Assembly: GCF_016889705.1 (NCBI RefSeq)
Contig: NZ_CP069526.1
Coordinates: 1,550,001 to 1,614,000 of the forward strand
Reading direction: 5' to 3'
DNA from: Amycolatopsis sp. FDAARGOS 1241
GTDB lineage: Bacteria; Actinomycetota; Actinomycetes; Mycobacteriales; Pseudonocardiaceae
DNA length: 64,000 nt
Position 1 is the stretch's first letter, and every line of letters begins with the position of its first letter. The position numbers were made by a program, and so were the translations under genes. Of the stretch, positions 34,110 to 43,234 are shown in pieces. The notes beneath the pieces are model-generated. The model made no database searches and was not told the origin of the DNA. It saw only the letters and a list, made by a program, of their open reading frames with translations.

Positions 34110-35576
34110 ATGGCTTTCGAGGAAAACACGAAGCCGTTGACCACGGCCGCCGGTGCGCCGGTCGTGGACAACCAGAACAGCCTGACCGCGGGCGCCCGCG
34201 GCCCGGTGCTGCTGCAGGACCTGTGGCTTCTGGAGAAGCTCGCGCACTTCGACCGCGAGGTCATCCCGGAGCGGCGCATGCACGCCAAGGGTTCCGGCGC
34301 GTGGGGCACGTTCCGCGTCACGCACGACATTTCGCAATACACCAAGGCCGCCCTCTTCGGGAAGGTCGGCAACGAGTGTGAGATGTTCGCGCGCTTCTCC
34401 TCCGTCGCCGGTGAGCGCGGTGCCGCCGACGCCGAGCGCGACATCCGCGGCTTCGCCGTGCGTTTCTACACCGAAGAAGGCAACTGGGACGTCGTCGGCA
34501 ACAACACTCCGGTGTTCTTCCACCGCGACCCGCTGAAGTTCCCGGACCTCAACCGCGCCGTGAAGCGCGACCCGCGCACCAACCTGCGTGACCCCGAGAA
34601 CAACTGGGGCTACTGGACGGGTCTGCCCGAGTCGCTGCACCAGGTCACGGTCGTCATGTCCGACCGCGGGATCCCCAAGTCGTTCCGCCACATGCACGGC
34701 TTCGGCTCGCACACGTTCAGCTTCATCAACGCGGGGGGCGAGCGGCACTGGGTGAAGTTCCACTTCCGCACCCAGCAGGGCATCGAGAACCTGACCGACG
34801 AGGAAGCCGCCGCCGTCATCGCGCAGGACCGCGAGTCGAACCAGCGCGACCTGTTCGAGGCCATCGAGCGCGGCGACTTCCCGAAGTGGAAGCTGTTCGT
34901 GCAGATCATGCCCGAGGCCGACGCCGCGACCTACCGCTTCCACCCGTTCGACCTGACGAAGGTGTGGAGCAAGAAGGACTACCCGCTCATCGAGGTCGGC
35001 GAATTCGAGCTGAACCGCAACCCCGACAACTACTTCGCCGACGTCGAGCAGGCCGCGTTCACCCCCGCCAACCTCATCCCGGGCATCGCCTACAGCCCGG
35101 ACCGGATGCTGCAGGGCCGGCTGTTCTCCTACGGGGACGCCGCGCGCTACCGCCTCGGCGTGAACCACCACCAGATCCCGGTCAACTACCCCCGAGGGGC
35201 CAAGCTGGTGAACACTTACCACCGCGACGGCACCATGCGCGTCGACGGCAACCAGGGCGGGGTCCCGGGCGTCGAGCCGAACAGCTTCGGCCGCTGGCAG
35301 GAGCAGCCGGCCTACGCGGACCCGGCGCAGGCCATCGGCGCGAGCGCCGACCACTTCGACTACCGCGAGGACGACGACGACTACTACACCCAGCCCGGCG
35401 ACCTGTTTCGCCTGCTGAGCGCGGACGAGCAGCAGCGGCTGTTCGAGAACACGGCCCGCGCGATCAAGGGTGCGCGGAAGGTCACCGTGCTCAAGCACAT
35501 CGAGAACTGCACCAAGGCCGACCCGGCGTATGGCGAGGGCGTGCAGAAGGCCTGTGAGGCCCTCGGCGCGCTGTGA
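34110..35576 (+). CDS. katA: Monofunctional heme catalase
   Basis: 488 residues from ATG 34110, six bases after GAGGAGG, which overlaps the fur stop; the ATG at 34104 would abut the Shine-Dalgarno. Catalase landmarks: catalytic His in [18 protein letters not shown], the Asn in [15 protein letters not shown], and the proximal heme Tyr in [20 protein letters not shown]. Length matches small-subunit catalases. It breaks down hydrogen peroxide in the cytosol. Control by the upstream Fur protein and operator is expected. A hairpin follows the stop and an ankyrin gene lies beyond. Confidence 0.93.
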   Translation: MAFEENTKPLTTAAGAPVVDNQNSLTAGARGPVLLQDLWLLEKLAHFDREVIPERRMHAKGSGAWGTFRVTHDISQYTKAALFGKVGNECEMFARFSSVAGERGAADAERDIRGFAVRFYTEEGNWDVVGNNTPVFFHRDPLKFPDLNRAVKRDPRTNLRDPENNWGYWTGLPESLHQVTVVMSDRGIPKSFRHMHGFGSHTFSFINAGGERHWVKFHFRTQQGIENLTDEEAAAVIAQDRESNQRDLFEAIERGDFPKWKLFVQIMPEADAATYRFHPFDLTKVWSKKDYPLIEVGEFELNRNPDNYFADVEQAAFTPANLIPGIAYSPDRMLQGRLFSYGDAARYRLGVNHHQIPVNYPRGAKLVNTYHRDGTMRVDGNQGGVPGVEPNSFGRWQEQPAYADPAQAIGASADHFDYREDDDDYYTQPGDLFRLLSADEQQRLFENTARAIKGARKVTVLKHIENCTKADPAYGEGVQKACEALGAL

Positions 35577-35593
35577 GGTCCTCTCCGGACTAA

Positions 35594-35628
35594 CCGGGCC
35601 GCCCCGTACCCGTGACGGGGCGGTCCGG
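35594..35628 (+). terminator. Hairpin after catalase gene
   Basis: 14-bp stem CCGGGCCGCCCCGT with ACGGGGCGGTCCGG, one G-T mismatch, seven-base loop. There is no T-run, so it may attenuate rather than fully terminate transcription into the ankyrin gene. Confidence 0.65.
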
Positions 35629-35688
35629 CTTGCGGTCACCGGCGACACTTTTCCTGCTTGCGCTGTACGGAATCGGTGGAATCACATC

Positions 35689-36075
35689 ATGTCGGACAAC
35701 GAACATCCCGTGGTCGCGCGCGAAGATCTTCACCAGCGAGCGCGAGCCGTCATGGCGGATCTCGCGCGCGACGGCAACACGAATGAGCTCGCGGACTTCA
35801 TCGAGCACGGCCTGGAGGTCAACGCACTCGACGAGGCCGGCAATTCACTCCTGATGCTCGCCGCTTACCACGGGCGGCTCGAGACTGTGCGGTACCTCCT
35901 CTCGAAGGGTGCGGATCCGGACCTCTGCAACGCTCGGGGCCAGACGCCGATCGCCGGGGCGTTGTTCAAGGGGGAGAACGAGATCGTCACTGCGCTCAAG
36001 GATGCCGGCGCGGATCTCGATCTGGGTACGCCGACTGCGCGGGAGGCGGCCACGATGTTCGGGCAGGCGTTGTAA
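35689..36075 (+). CDS. Ankyrin-repeat protein (catalase-associated)
   Basis: 128 residues from ATG 35689. Three ankyrin repeats are visible: ELADFIEHGLEVNALDEAGN, SLLMLAAYHGRLETVRYLLS with KGADPDLCNARGQTPIAGAL, and EIVTALKDAGADLDLGTP. No signal peptide is present, so it is cytosolic. Ankyrin genes sit next to catalase genes in several bacteria; in Pseudomonas AnkB supports catalase activity. A chaperone or heme-loading role here is inferred from that pairing. Confidence 0.87.
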   Translation: MSDNEHPVVAREDLHQRARAVMADLARDGNTNELADFIEHGLEVNALDEAGNSLLMLAAYHGRLETVRYLLSKGADPDLCNARGQTPIAGALFKGENEIVTALKDAGADLDLGTPTAREAATMFGQAL

Positions 36076-36084
36076 TACGGACGG

Positions 36085-39000
36085 TCACCCGAGGCCCAGC
36101 ACTCGCAGATCGGTGGCGTACTTGAGGATCAGTTCCTCGGTGACGTGCGGGATGCAGCCCGGCACACCGATTTTGTTCCGCCGCACGGCTTCCTGGAAAC
36201 CGTCTGAGGGCGCGATGCCGGCACGGGCCGGCTCCGCCGGGTGCTCGTAGGAGTGCAAGAGGGGGAGCACCGAGTGCCGCTGCTGGTCCTCGGGCAGTTT
36301 CCCCAGCGCCGCCCGGAACCGGCGAAGCCATTCCGAGTAGTCGTCGACGCGTTCGATCCGGTGACCGGCCGCGGCGAGCCAGTCCACGAAGGTGTCGAGT
36401 GATATGCCGTCTTCGTGCGGGTTGAGCACGTGGTAGGTGTCGTATCCGCGGGCGCCGAGGGTGTTCACGGCTTCGGCGGTGAAATCGACGGGGAGCCCGT
36501 CGTAGTGCGCGGCCGGGGGCGCGCCGTCCTCGGTCCGGTAGAAGGATTTCGGGGCCAGGCCGGTGGTGAGAACGCTCAACAGCAGCCGCGTGAACAGGTC
36601 CGGCACGTTGACCTGGCCGGCATAGCGGCGGTGCGCGAGGATCATGTCGGACCGGAACACGGCGACCGGCAGCCCGCACATTTCGTGCGCCTCCCGCAGC
36701 AGTACCTCGCCGGCCCACTTGCTGGTCGAGTAGCCGTCGGCGTAACCCTCGCCGCAGTGGCGCACGGGGCTGAGCCGCCGGATGTCCGGGGCCTCGGCGA
36801 AAGAGCTGGCGTCGATCTGATCGGCAATGCCGATGGTCGACAAGTACGTGAACGGCTTGAGCTTCGCCGTGACCGCCAGCCGGATCAGCTCGGCCGTGCC
36901 GACGACGTTCGGGCCGAACAACTGCTCGTACGGCAGCACGTGGTTGACCAGCGCACCGACGTGCGTGATCGCGTCGACGTCGGCGGCGAGCCGTGACCAG
37001 AGCGGTTCCGGCAGGCCGAGCCGGGCCTCTTGCAAGTCGCCGGCGAGCACCTCGAGGTGGTCTTCGGCGACGTAACGGAAACGGCGCACAAGGTCGGTGT
37101 CGCCGGTGTCGTAGACTTTTTCGACGCGGCGGCGCGCCTCGGTGTCGTCGGTGGCGCGCACGAGGCAGATCAGCTTGCCGCCGCGTTCGGCGAAGCGTTC
37201 GAGCCAGTCCAGGGCCACGAACCGGCCGAGGAACCCGGTCGCGCCGGTCAGCAGCACGGTCTTCGGCTCACCCGCCGCGGGAGCGAGTCGTTTCGCGGCT
37301 TCGAGGGTCCGCCCGTCGAGGAACTTCTCCAACCGCAGATCGGCCGCGCGCACCTCGGTGGCACCCGTACCGTGCACGGAGCCGAAGGTCGGCCTCTGCC
37401 CGGCGGAACTCCGCTCGGTTTCGACGTACCGGGCGATAGCCCCCAGATCGGAGGCGGGACTGAGGATGACGGCGACCGGCACCTCCACACCGAAGATCTC
37501 GCACAGGAGGTGGGCGAAGGACAACGCGGACAGCGAATCCCCGCCCAGGTCGGTGAACTGCGTTTCGGGGCCGAGGTCCGTGCTGTCGCAGCCGAGCAGC
37601 GCCTGCGCCGCGCGGGCGACGGTTTCGTACACCGGCCGGTCGGCGCCGTTCGCACGCAGTGCGCGCAGTTCGTCGTCCTGACCCCGTTCGATCTCCTCGT
37701 ACAGCTGGTCCAGCTGATCACCGTAGCGTTCGCGAAGGCGCGGGCGCAGCTGTTTCCTGATGTCGGACAGCAGTCCGTTGCCGATGCTGAACGGTTCGGT
37801 CTCGATGAGGAAATCTCGCGGGACCTCGTACGGTTCCAGGCCGGCCTGCCGGGCGGTCGTCTGCAGCGCCGCGGCGAGCTCGGCCTTCAGCGACGCCGGA
37901 CCGTCCGCTGCCCGCAGCGCTTCACCGGTCGGCACGATCACCGCGAGCAGATACGGCCGGCTGCTGCTGCCGTAGACGAAGATCTGGTGGATCAGGGGGT
38001 TCGCCGCCAAGGTCAGCTCTACTGTGGACAGAGTGACGAACTCGCCCTGGGAGAGCTTCTGCACGTTGGCCCGGCGGTCCACGTACTCCAGCCGATCGGG
38101 ACCGGTTTCGGCCATGATGTCACCGGTGCGGTAGAAGCCGTCTTCGTCGAACGCCGACGCGGTGACCTCGGGCCGCCGGTAGTAACCGGGGAACACGGGA
38201 TCGGTCTTCACCAGCAGCTCGCCACGCGGATGCGGCCGGTCCGAAGTGGAATAGCCGAGTTCGGGAACGTCCACCAGCTTGTACTCGAGCACCGGAGGTC
38301 GCTGGATCCGGCCGTCCACCAGCACCAGGCCGAACTCCGTGGCTCCGTACACTTCGTGCAGCGGGACTCCGAGCACGGCTTCGGCGAACGCCCGGATCTC
38401 CGGCGACGTCGGAGCACTGCCGACCACGGCGTGCAGCAGCCGATCGCCGAGGAACCGGCGCCGGATGTCCGCGGTGACGGCGGCGTCGAGCTCGGCATCG
38501 ACGGTGAACTCGCCGCGGCGGCGGTCGCGTTCGGCTTGGTAGCGTTCGAAAAGCGTGTCGAAGAGCCGGGGCACGGTCATCAAGCTGGTGGGCCGCGCCA
38601 TCCCCAAGTCCTCGAACAACGTGGACAGATCACTCCTGGCCGTGAAGTGGTTGATCCCGCCGCGGCCGAAGGTGTCCACGATCGTCGCCCGGCCGAACAT
38701 GTGGCTCATCGGCATGAAGTTGACCGCAATCGCCGGTTCGCCGGCCGCGCCGAGCGCGCCCGTCCACCACCGTCGCACGAGGCTCTCCGGGTACAAGGCG
38801 CCCTTGGGCGTGCCGGTGCTGCCAGAGGTGTAGACCACACAGCTCAACGGGTCTTCGCCGGGCGCCGGCTCGGGCAACGGCGGGGCCGGCAGTGTGCGCC
38901 CGTGCTCGATGGCCGCCTCGAGCGTGCCGATCGAACGGCCGGCGCGGGTGAGTTCCGCCTGGGCTGCCTCGAACGCCTCCCGCTCGTCGTCGACCTCCGG

Positions 39001-39609
39001 GTGATGGTCGAACACCACGACGGCCCGAACCGACTCCGCCGAGAGCGTCAGTTCGGCCGCCGTGCCGAGGTAGGCGGGGCTCGAAGCGAGCAACGCCGGC
39101 TCGGTTTCCTCGACGATCGCCCGCAACCGGGCCACGGAAGCGGTCGGCTGGAGCGGGACCGAGACCACGCCGAGGCGGACCGCCGCCAGGTCCAGCGTCG
39201 CGTAGTCCGCGCTCGTGAACCCGATGGTGGCCACACGATCCCCGGCGCGGAGCCCGCGCCCGGCCCAGTCTGCCGCGATCGCCGTGGCGCGCGCCCACAC
39301 CTGTCCGTAGGTGCGGGTCGTGAACCCGGGCACCAGCCGGCGTGCCCGGCGGCGCGAAACCGGGTCGGTGACCAGCGCCGACCGGCGTTCCCTGATCGCC
39401 GGTCGATCGGCATACGCGTGCATCACGTGCTCGACGATCCGGATGAGCGGCAGATCCGGCCGCGACAGGGCCTCCCGGACGGCGGGGTCGGGTGCCGCGT
39501 CCCTGAACTCCGGATCGGTCGCCAGCAACCGGGCCATCCGCTGCGCCCGGTCCTCTGGGACTCCCGATGTGATCACTCCTGCCACCGCCTTCCGCGGTCG
39601 AAAAATCAC
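36085..39609 (-). CDS. car: Carboxylic acid reductase (A-T-R three-domain enzyme)
   Basis: 1,174 residues from GTG 39609. Adenylation domain (about 1-640): CVVYTSGSTGTPKGALYPES, NFMPMSHMFGRA, HEVYGATEFGLVLVDG and DRRANVQKLSQGEFVTLSTV. Carrier domain: TQFTDLGGDSLSALSFAHLL, phosphopantetheine Ser at about residue 690. Reductase domain (about 780-1174): VLLTGATGFLGRFVALDWLE, YLSTIGIADQ and YSTSKWAGEVLLREAHEMCG with Tyr-x3-Lys. Order and length match the Nocardia/Mycobacterium CARs, which reduce aryl and fatty acids to aldehydes using ATP and NADPH. The enzyme needs a phosphopantetheinyl transferase, not encoded in the window. A TetR gene lies 95 bp upstream. Confidence 0.95.
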   Translation of the reverse strand: MIFRPRKAVAGVITSGVPEDRAQRMARLLATDPEFRDAAPDPAVREALSRPDLPLIRIVEHVMHAYADRPAIRERRSALVTDPVSRRRARRLVPGFTTRTYGQVWARATAIAADWAGRGLRAGDRVATIGFTSADYATLDLAAVRLGVVSVPLQPTASVARLRAIVEETEPALLASSPAYLGTAAELTLSAESVRAVVVFDHHPEVDDEREAFEAAQAELTRAGRSIGTLEAAIEHGRTLPAPPLPEPAPGEDPLSCVVYTSGSTGTPKGALYPESLVRRWWTGALGAAGEPAIAVNFMPMSHMFGRATIVDTFGRGGINHFTARSDLSTLFEDLGMARPTSLMTVPRLFDTLFERYQAERDRRRGEFTVDAELDAAVTADIRRRFLGDRLLHAVVGSAPTSPEIRAFAEAVLGVPLHEVYGATEFGLVLVDGRIQRPPVLEYKLVDVPELGYSTSDRPHPRGELLVKTDPVFPGYYRRPEVTASAFDEDGFYRTGDIMAETGPDRLEYVDRRANVQKLSQGEFVTLSTVELTLAANPLIHQIFVYGSSSRPYLLAVIVPTGEALRAADGPASLKAELAAALQTTARQAGLEPYEVPRDFLIETEPFSIGNGLLSDIRKQLRPRLRERYGDQLDQLYEEIERGQDDELRALRANGADRPVYETVARAAQALLGCDSTDLGPETQFTDLGGDSLSALSFAHLLCEIFGVEVPVAVILSPASDLGAIARYVETERSSAGQRPTFGSVHGTGATEVRAADLRLEKFLDGRTLEAAKRLAPAAGEPKTVLLTGATGFLGRFVALDWLERFAERGGKLICLVRATDDTEARRRVEKVYDTGDTDLVRRFRYVAEDHLEVLAGDLQEARLGLPEPLWSRLAADVDAITHVGALVNHVLPYEQLFGPNVVGTAELIRLAVTAKLKPFTYLSTIGIADQIDASSFAEAPDIRRLSPVRHCGEGYADGYSTSKWAGEVLLREAHEMCGLPVAVFRSDMILAHRRYAGQVNVPDLFTRLLLSVLTTGLAPKSFYRTEDGAPPAAHYDGLPVDFTAEAVNTLGARGYDTYHVLNPHEDGISLDTFVDWLAAAGHRIERVDDYSEWLRRFRAALGKLPEDQQRHSVLPLLHSYEHPAEPARAGIAPSDGFQEAVRRNKIGVPGCIPHVTEELILKYATDLRVLGLG

Positions 39610-39623
39610 GTACTACCTTTACC

Positions 39624-39637
39624 TTACTGACAAGTAA
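39624..39637. promoter_or_regulatory. Candidate TetR operator in the car promoter
   Basis: TTACT-GACA-AGTAA, five-base arms and four-base spacer, in the AT-rich stretch 15-28 bp before the car start codon. It would overlap the promoter or leader, where a repressor such as the adjacent TetR product would block transcription. Confidence 0.6.
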
Positions 39638-39704
39638 TTGAATCAGCACCATGAGCGCACTGTGATCGTTGCCTCACGGAATGCGAGCGTCAGCGGGTGT
39701 CGCG

Positions 39705-40316
39705 CTACGCCAAGCCATACGTGAGCGAAGGCCAGAGCAGTTTCACGCTCTCCCGATCGCGGTCGGTGGCTGCTCGAACGAGGTAGAGGCTGTCGACGAA
39801 TCGGACGCCGTAGATCATCATCGCAGCGTGCTCGGTGTTCACGTCCGGCCGGATCTCGCCGCGCCGCTGCATCGCTTCGAGCAGTTCGGCGACGGCCCGC
39901 GCACGAGGCTGCACGACGTGCTCTTCGAGCAGCTGCAGCAGCTCGGGGACGCGGTTGCTCTCCGCGAGCAAGGTGGTGTACAGCTGCCGGTGCTCGCGGT
40001 CCTCGGCCGGCTCGATCGTGCGCAGCAAGTGCAGGAGCCGCTCCTTCGGCGGCAGGCCGGCCCCGTCGTCGGGCAGGGTCGTGAGCGGCTGCTCGAACGT
40101 CCAGCGGACCGCGGCCACCACCAGCGCCTGTTTGCTGGGCCAACGCAGGTACACCGTCGGCCGGCTCGTCCCGGCGTCCGCCGCGACCTTCGCCACGGAC
40201 ATCCCCCGATATCCGTCTTCGATGAGCCGCCGGATGGTCGCCTTGAGCACCGCGTCATCGACACCGTGCGTGCGCGGCCGCCCCGACGGCGGCCGGCGAG
40301 CGCTCACCTCGGCCAT
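39705..40316 (-). CDS. TetR/AcrR family regulator, likely of car
   Basis: 203 residues from ATG 40316. The HTH lies in ATIRRLIEDGYRGMSVAKVA with GTSRPTVYLRWPSKQALVVA. The C-terminal domain (TetR_C-type) includes LAESNRVPELLQLLEEHVVQ and HAAMMIYGVRFVDSLYLV. It precedes the car gene on the same strand with 95 bp between, so it probably represses car in response to an acid or aldehyde. No other promoter target is obvious. Confidence 0.85.
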   Translation of the reverse strand: MAEVSARRPPSGRPRTHGVDDAVLKATIRRLIEDGYRGMSVAKVAADAGTSRPTVYLRWPSKQALVVAAVRWTFEQPLTTLPDDGAGLPPKERLLHLLRTIEPAEDREHRQLYTTLLAESNRVPELLQLLEEHVVQPRARAVAELLEAMQRRGEIRPDVNTEHAAMMIYGVRFVDSLYLVRAATDRDRESVKLLWPSLTYGLA

Positions 40317-40538
40317 CCCCGTCCCTCCGTCACGTGGCAGCCGAGTCTAGGAGATCGGCGGTCCGGGACCGGGACCAGCCGGGTTCGAGGGTGAAGTGCG
40401 ACCAGCCGTCCGGGCACGGCGGCCGGCGACACGAGGCTCGGCGTGGACGGATGCGGGGGGCGCCGATGGGATCCAGTCACCAGCGCCCGGTACCGGTTGT
40501 CATGGATCCGCGGTTCACCGCCCCGAGGCGCGCCCTAT

Positions 40539-40552
40539 GTCCGAAAAGGACA
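40539..40552 (-). terminator. Small hairpin after LysR gene
   Basis: TGTCC-GAAAA-GGACA, a five-base stem; on the minus strand the loop reads TTTTC. It lies about 10 bp past the end of the LysR gene ending at 40562. Weak; may be incidental. Confidence 0.3.
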
Positions 40553-40561
40553 GCCGGCCGC

Positions 40562-41503
40562 CTACGGCGCGGTGCTCAACGGGGCGGCTTCACGGCTCTC
40601 GGTCCGAGGCGCAGGCCGGGTCGATCGCCGGATCGCCGCGATCAGCCGCAGTACGGGCGGCCGCTGTTCGTCGTCGCGCCACACCATGCTGATCTCGATG
40701 CCGGCTTCCGGCGTCACCGGCCGGTGCACGAGCCCGGGGCCGAGCAGGTCGACGGGCACGGGGAGCAGGCTGATCCCCAGGCCCGCCGCGACGAGGTTGA
40801 GGATCGCCGCGGTCTCGCCGGCCTCGTAGGCGAACCGCGGCCGGAACCCCGCTCGCGCACAGGCTTTCTCGGTGACCTCGCGAACCACCGACCGCGTCGG
40901 CGCGGGGAAGGAGATCAGGTCGTGGGCCGCGAGGTCGGCGATGTCGATGACCGCGCGCTGCGCGAGCGGGTGCCCGGCGGGCACCACGGCCCGCAAGGCG
41001 CCGGCGGTCAGGGAGTGCGAGCGCAGTCCGGCGGGGATCGGCTCGCCCGCTCGCACCAGGAACCCGATGTCGACGGCCCCGCTCGTGATCGCGTCCAGCT
41101 GCGCGGGCGTGAGCAGATCCGTGTGCAGGTCGACTTCGAGGTCACCGAACCGGCGAGCGGTCACCATGATCCGCGCGAGCAGGGTCTGGGCGGCGCAGCG
41201 GGTGAACGCGATCGTGACGCGGGCCGTGGATTCGGTGGCCAGCTCGGCGACGGTGCGGGTCACCACGTCCACCTCCCGCAGGATCGCGCGGCTCCGTTCG
41301 AGCAGGACCCGCCCGGCGGGGGTCAGTGCGACGCGGCGGGTCGTGCGGCGGAACAGCGCCGCCTTCAGCTCCCGTTCCAGGCTGCGGATCTGGCGGCTCA
41401 ACGGCGAAGCCGCGATGTGCAGGCGGTCGGCCGCGCGGCCGAAGTGCAGCTCTTCCGCCACGACGACGAACGCCTTCAGCTGCCGTAGCTCCACGCCGGC
41501 CAC
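40562..41503 (-). CDS. LysR family regulator
   Basis: 313 residues from GTG 41503. The HTH is HFGRAADRLHIAASPLSRQI. The effector domain includes RVTIAFTRCAAQTLLARIMV, VDIGFLVRAGEPIPAGLRSH and GLGISLLPVPVDLLGPGLVH. It is divergent from an AraC-family gene with only 47 bp between the starts, so the two regulators share a promoter region. No enzyme gene is adjacent, leaving the target unclear. Confidence 0.87.
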   Translation of the reverse strand: MAGVELRQLKAFVVVAEELHFGRAADRLHIAASPLSRQIRSLERELKAALFRRTTRRVALTPAGRVLLERSRAILREVDVVTRTVAELATESTARVTIAFTRCAAQTLLARIMVTARRFGDLEVDLHTDLLTPAQLDAITSGAVDIGFLVRAGEPIPAGLRSHSLTAGALRAVVPAGHPLAQRAVIDIADLAAHDLISFPAPTRSVVREVTEKACARAGFRPRFAYEAGETAAILNLVAAGLGISLLPVPVDLLGPGLVHRPVTPEAGIEISMVWRDDEQRPPVLRLIAAIRRSTRPAPRTESREAAPLSTAP

Positions 41504-41550
41504 CTCCTGCGCGCCTTGTCCGGTGATTCGAGTCGAGTTAGCATCCGGGC

Positions 41551-42558
41551 ATGTGTGCCGGTCACCGCGCGGCGGGTGCCGGCCCGTCCGGCACGCCGAA
41601 AGCGTTTTGCACCACCGATCTCGCGTTCGCCCGTGAAGAGCTGAGCCGCGTCTACTACCCGCTCCGGGTCGAACCCACGCACCGAACCCGGGACTTCGAC
41701 TTCACGATGCGCACGCTGACCGTGGGACCGCTCACGATCGGGCGGCTGTCCTACGGGGCCGAGATCGTCAAGGACTGCGGCGACCTGCAGACCGCCTACC
41801 ACGTGAACGTTCCGCTGGCCGGCGCCGTCGCGTCGACGTGCGGCGACCAGCGTGTCCTCGCCACGCCGCACACGGCCGCAGTGTTCAACCCCGTCGGCCG
41901 GACCGTGCTCGACCGCTGGGAGGCCGGGAGCGAGCAGTTGTGCCTCAAAATCGACCGGAGCTTCGTCGAAGGCGAGATCGTCCGGCGGCTCGAGCGTCCG
42001 CTGCACGCGCCGGTCCGGTTCCGGATGGCGATGGACCTGACGCAGCCGGCCGCCCGCGCGTGGCTGCACGCGGTCGAAGTCCTGGCCGCCGAGCTGGACG
42101 CGCCCGGCGCGTTCACCAGGGACGGGTTGCTCGCCGCGGAGCTGCGCGGGCTCATCGTGGGCGGGCTGCTCTGGGGACAGCCGCACAGCTACCGCGAGGC
42201 GCTTTCCGAGCCGGGTGCGAGCCCGCGGCCGCGGACCGTCAAACGGGTGGTCGACCTCATGCACGCCAGTCCCGAAGAGCCGTGGACGATCGCCCGGCTC
42301 GCCGAGCAGGCGGGCATCAGCGTCCGCTCGCTGGAGGAGGGGTTCCGGCGCTACGTCGGCACGCCGCCCATGGCTTACCTGCGAGACTGCCGGCTGGAGC
42401 GGGTCCGGGCGGACCTGCGGGCCGGGTCGCGGCCGGCCGTCTCCGTCGGTGAGGTGGCTTTCCGTTGGGGGTTCGGCCACCTCGGCCGTTTCGCCCAGGC
42501 GTACCGGGCCAAGTTCGGGGAGAACCCCTCCGACACGCTCCGGTTCGGGGAACGCTAG
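41551..42558 (+). CDS. AraC family regulator
   Basis: 335 residues from ATG 41551. The N-terminal ~200 residues are an AraC-binding-like domain (RVYYPLRVEPTHRTRDFDFT, YHVNVPLAGAVASTCGD, WEAGSEQLCLKIDRSFVEGE), as in ligand-sensing activators of alkane and aromatic catabolism. The C-terminal double HTH is intact: EPWTIARLAEQAGISVRSLE with GFRRYVGTPPMAYLRDCRLE, then EVAFRWGFGHLGRFAQAYRA. The regulated gene is not evident; the neighbours are regulators and small genes. A hairpin terminator follows. Confidence 0.87.
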   Translation: MCAGHRAAGAGPSGTPKAFCTTDLAFAREELSRVYYPLRVEPTHRTRDFDFTMRTLTVGPLTIGRLSYGAEIVKDCGDLQTAYHVNVPLAGAVASTCGDQRVLATPHTAAVFNPVGRTVLDRWEAGSEQLCLKIDRSFVEGEIVRRLERPLHAPVRFRMAMDLTQPAARAWLHAVEVLAAELDAPGAFTRDGLLAAELRGLIVGGLLWGQPHSYREALSEPGASPRPRTVKRVVDLMHASPEEPWTIARLAEQAGISVRSLEEGFRRYVGTPPMAYLRDCRLERVRADLRAGSRPAVSVGEVAFRWGFGHLGRFAQAYRAKFGENPSDTLRFGER

Positions 42559-42621
42559 CTCCACCGGCATTCCAGACCTCCCGTCAAGCGCCGTTGCTGA
42601 CGTTCGACGGGAAAGGTAGCG

Positions 42622-42639
42622 GCCCGGCGAAGGCCGGGC
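42622..42639 (+). terminator. Hairpin after AraC gene
   Basis: GCCCGGC-GAAG-GCCGGGC: perfect seven-base stem with a stable GAAG loop, 63 bp after the AraC stop and between convergent genes. Confidence 0.55.
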
Positions 42640-42684
42640 GATCCGCTCTGCGCGGACCTCAGCCGGAAATCGCGACGAAGGTGG

Positions 42685-42900
42685 TCACCATCCGGCGCGC
42701 CCCGCGGCCGTCAGCGGGGTGGTGTCGGCCCAGCTCGCCGGGCGGCGGTCGCGCTCGTGCCACGGGTGCCCGCGATCCGCCCACTCCCAGAACCACGCCT
42801 CGCAGCTGATCGGCTCCGTTCCCTTCCGCGGGGCGTCGTCGAGTTCGAAGCCGTAGCCGCAGCAGGGGCAGCGGGTCCGGGCTGGGTTGCCGAAGTGCAC
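42685..42900 (-). CDS. Small CPCC zinc-ribbon-like protein
   Basis: 71 residues if started at GTG 42900. The core TRCPCCGYGFELDDAP and SCEAWFWEWADRG resembles the cysteine-rich CPCC proteins, although the second Cys pair is reduced to one Cys. The frame stays open upstream with plausible codons (SERDLAVDQVTPAYA), so the true start may lie before 42900; I could not find a good one. It is convergent with the AraC gene. Function unknown. Confidence 0.5.
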   Translation of the reverse strand: MHFGNPARTRCPCCGYGFELDDAPRKGTEPISCEAWFWEWADRGHPWHERDRRPASWADTTPLTAAGRAGW

Positions 42901-43234
42901 GGCATAGGCCGGCGTGACCTGGTCGACAGCGAGATCGCGCTCCGACAGCCGGTGCCCGCTGCGATGGGCGGCACGGGGAGGAGAAGTTGGGTGATGCCGT
43001 GCGGCGCTGAGGTGCTCTGCACAGCGGACATGACCACATCGTCGGTCCGGCCCTGCCGGACGGGCAACAGCCGCCGATGCGCGATCATGACCGGTTCGGT
43101 CCTGATCCCGGCCGGCGGACCGTGCGCTGTGGATGATGGCGGGAGTCTGCGACCGAGGGCAGTTGCCGAACCACGGGGTGAGCCACCTCGCCGAACCGCT
43201 TGCCCGCGACCTGAAGCATCGAAGGTGAATCCGG
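42901..43234. other. Intergenic region upstream of LysR gene
   Basis: About 330 bp between the divergent small CPCC gene and the LysR gene at 43235. The part nearest 42901 may hold the 5' end of the CPCC gene. The remainder shows no coding pattern in any frame, no hairpin and no repeat I could define. Confidence 0.4.

Noticed and set aside
36085..39609. CAR gene as part of a non-ribosomal peptide biosynthetic cluster
   Set aside because: The A-T-R architecture and motifs are those of carboxylic acid reductases, with no condensation domain or other NRPS or tailoring genes around.
37030..39630. Very long open frame (about 866 codons) antisense to the carboxylic acid reductase gene
   Set aside because: It mirrors the third-position GC of the real gene, is Arg/Gly/Val/His-rich with no domain, and the minus strand encodes a clear CAR.
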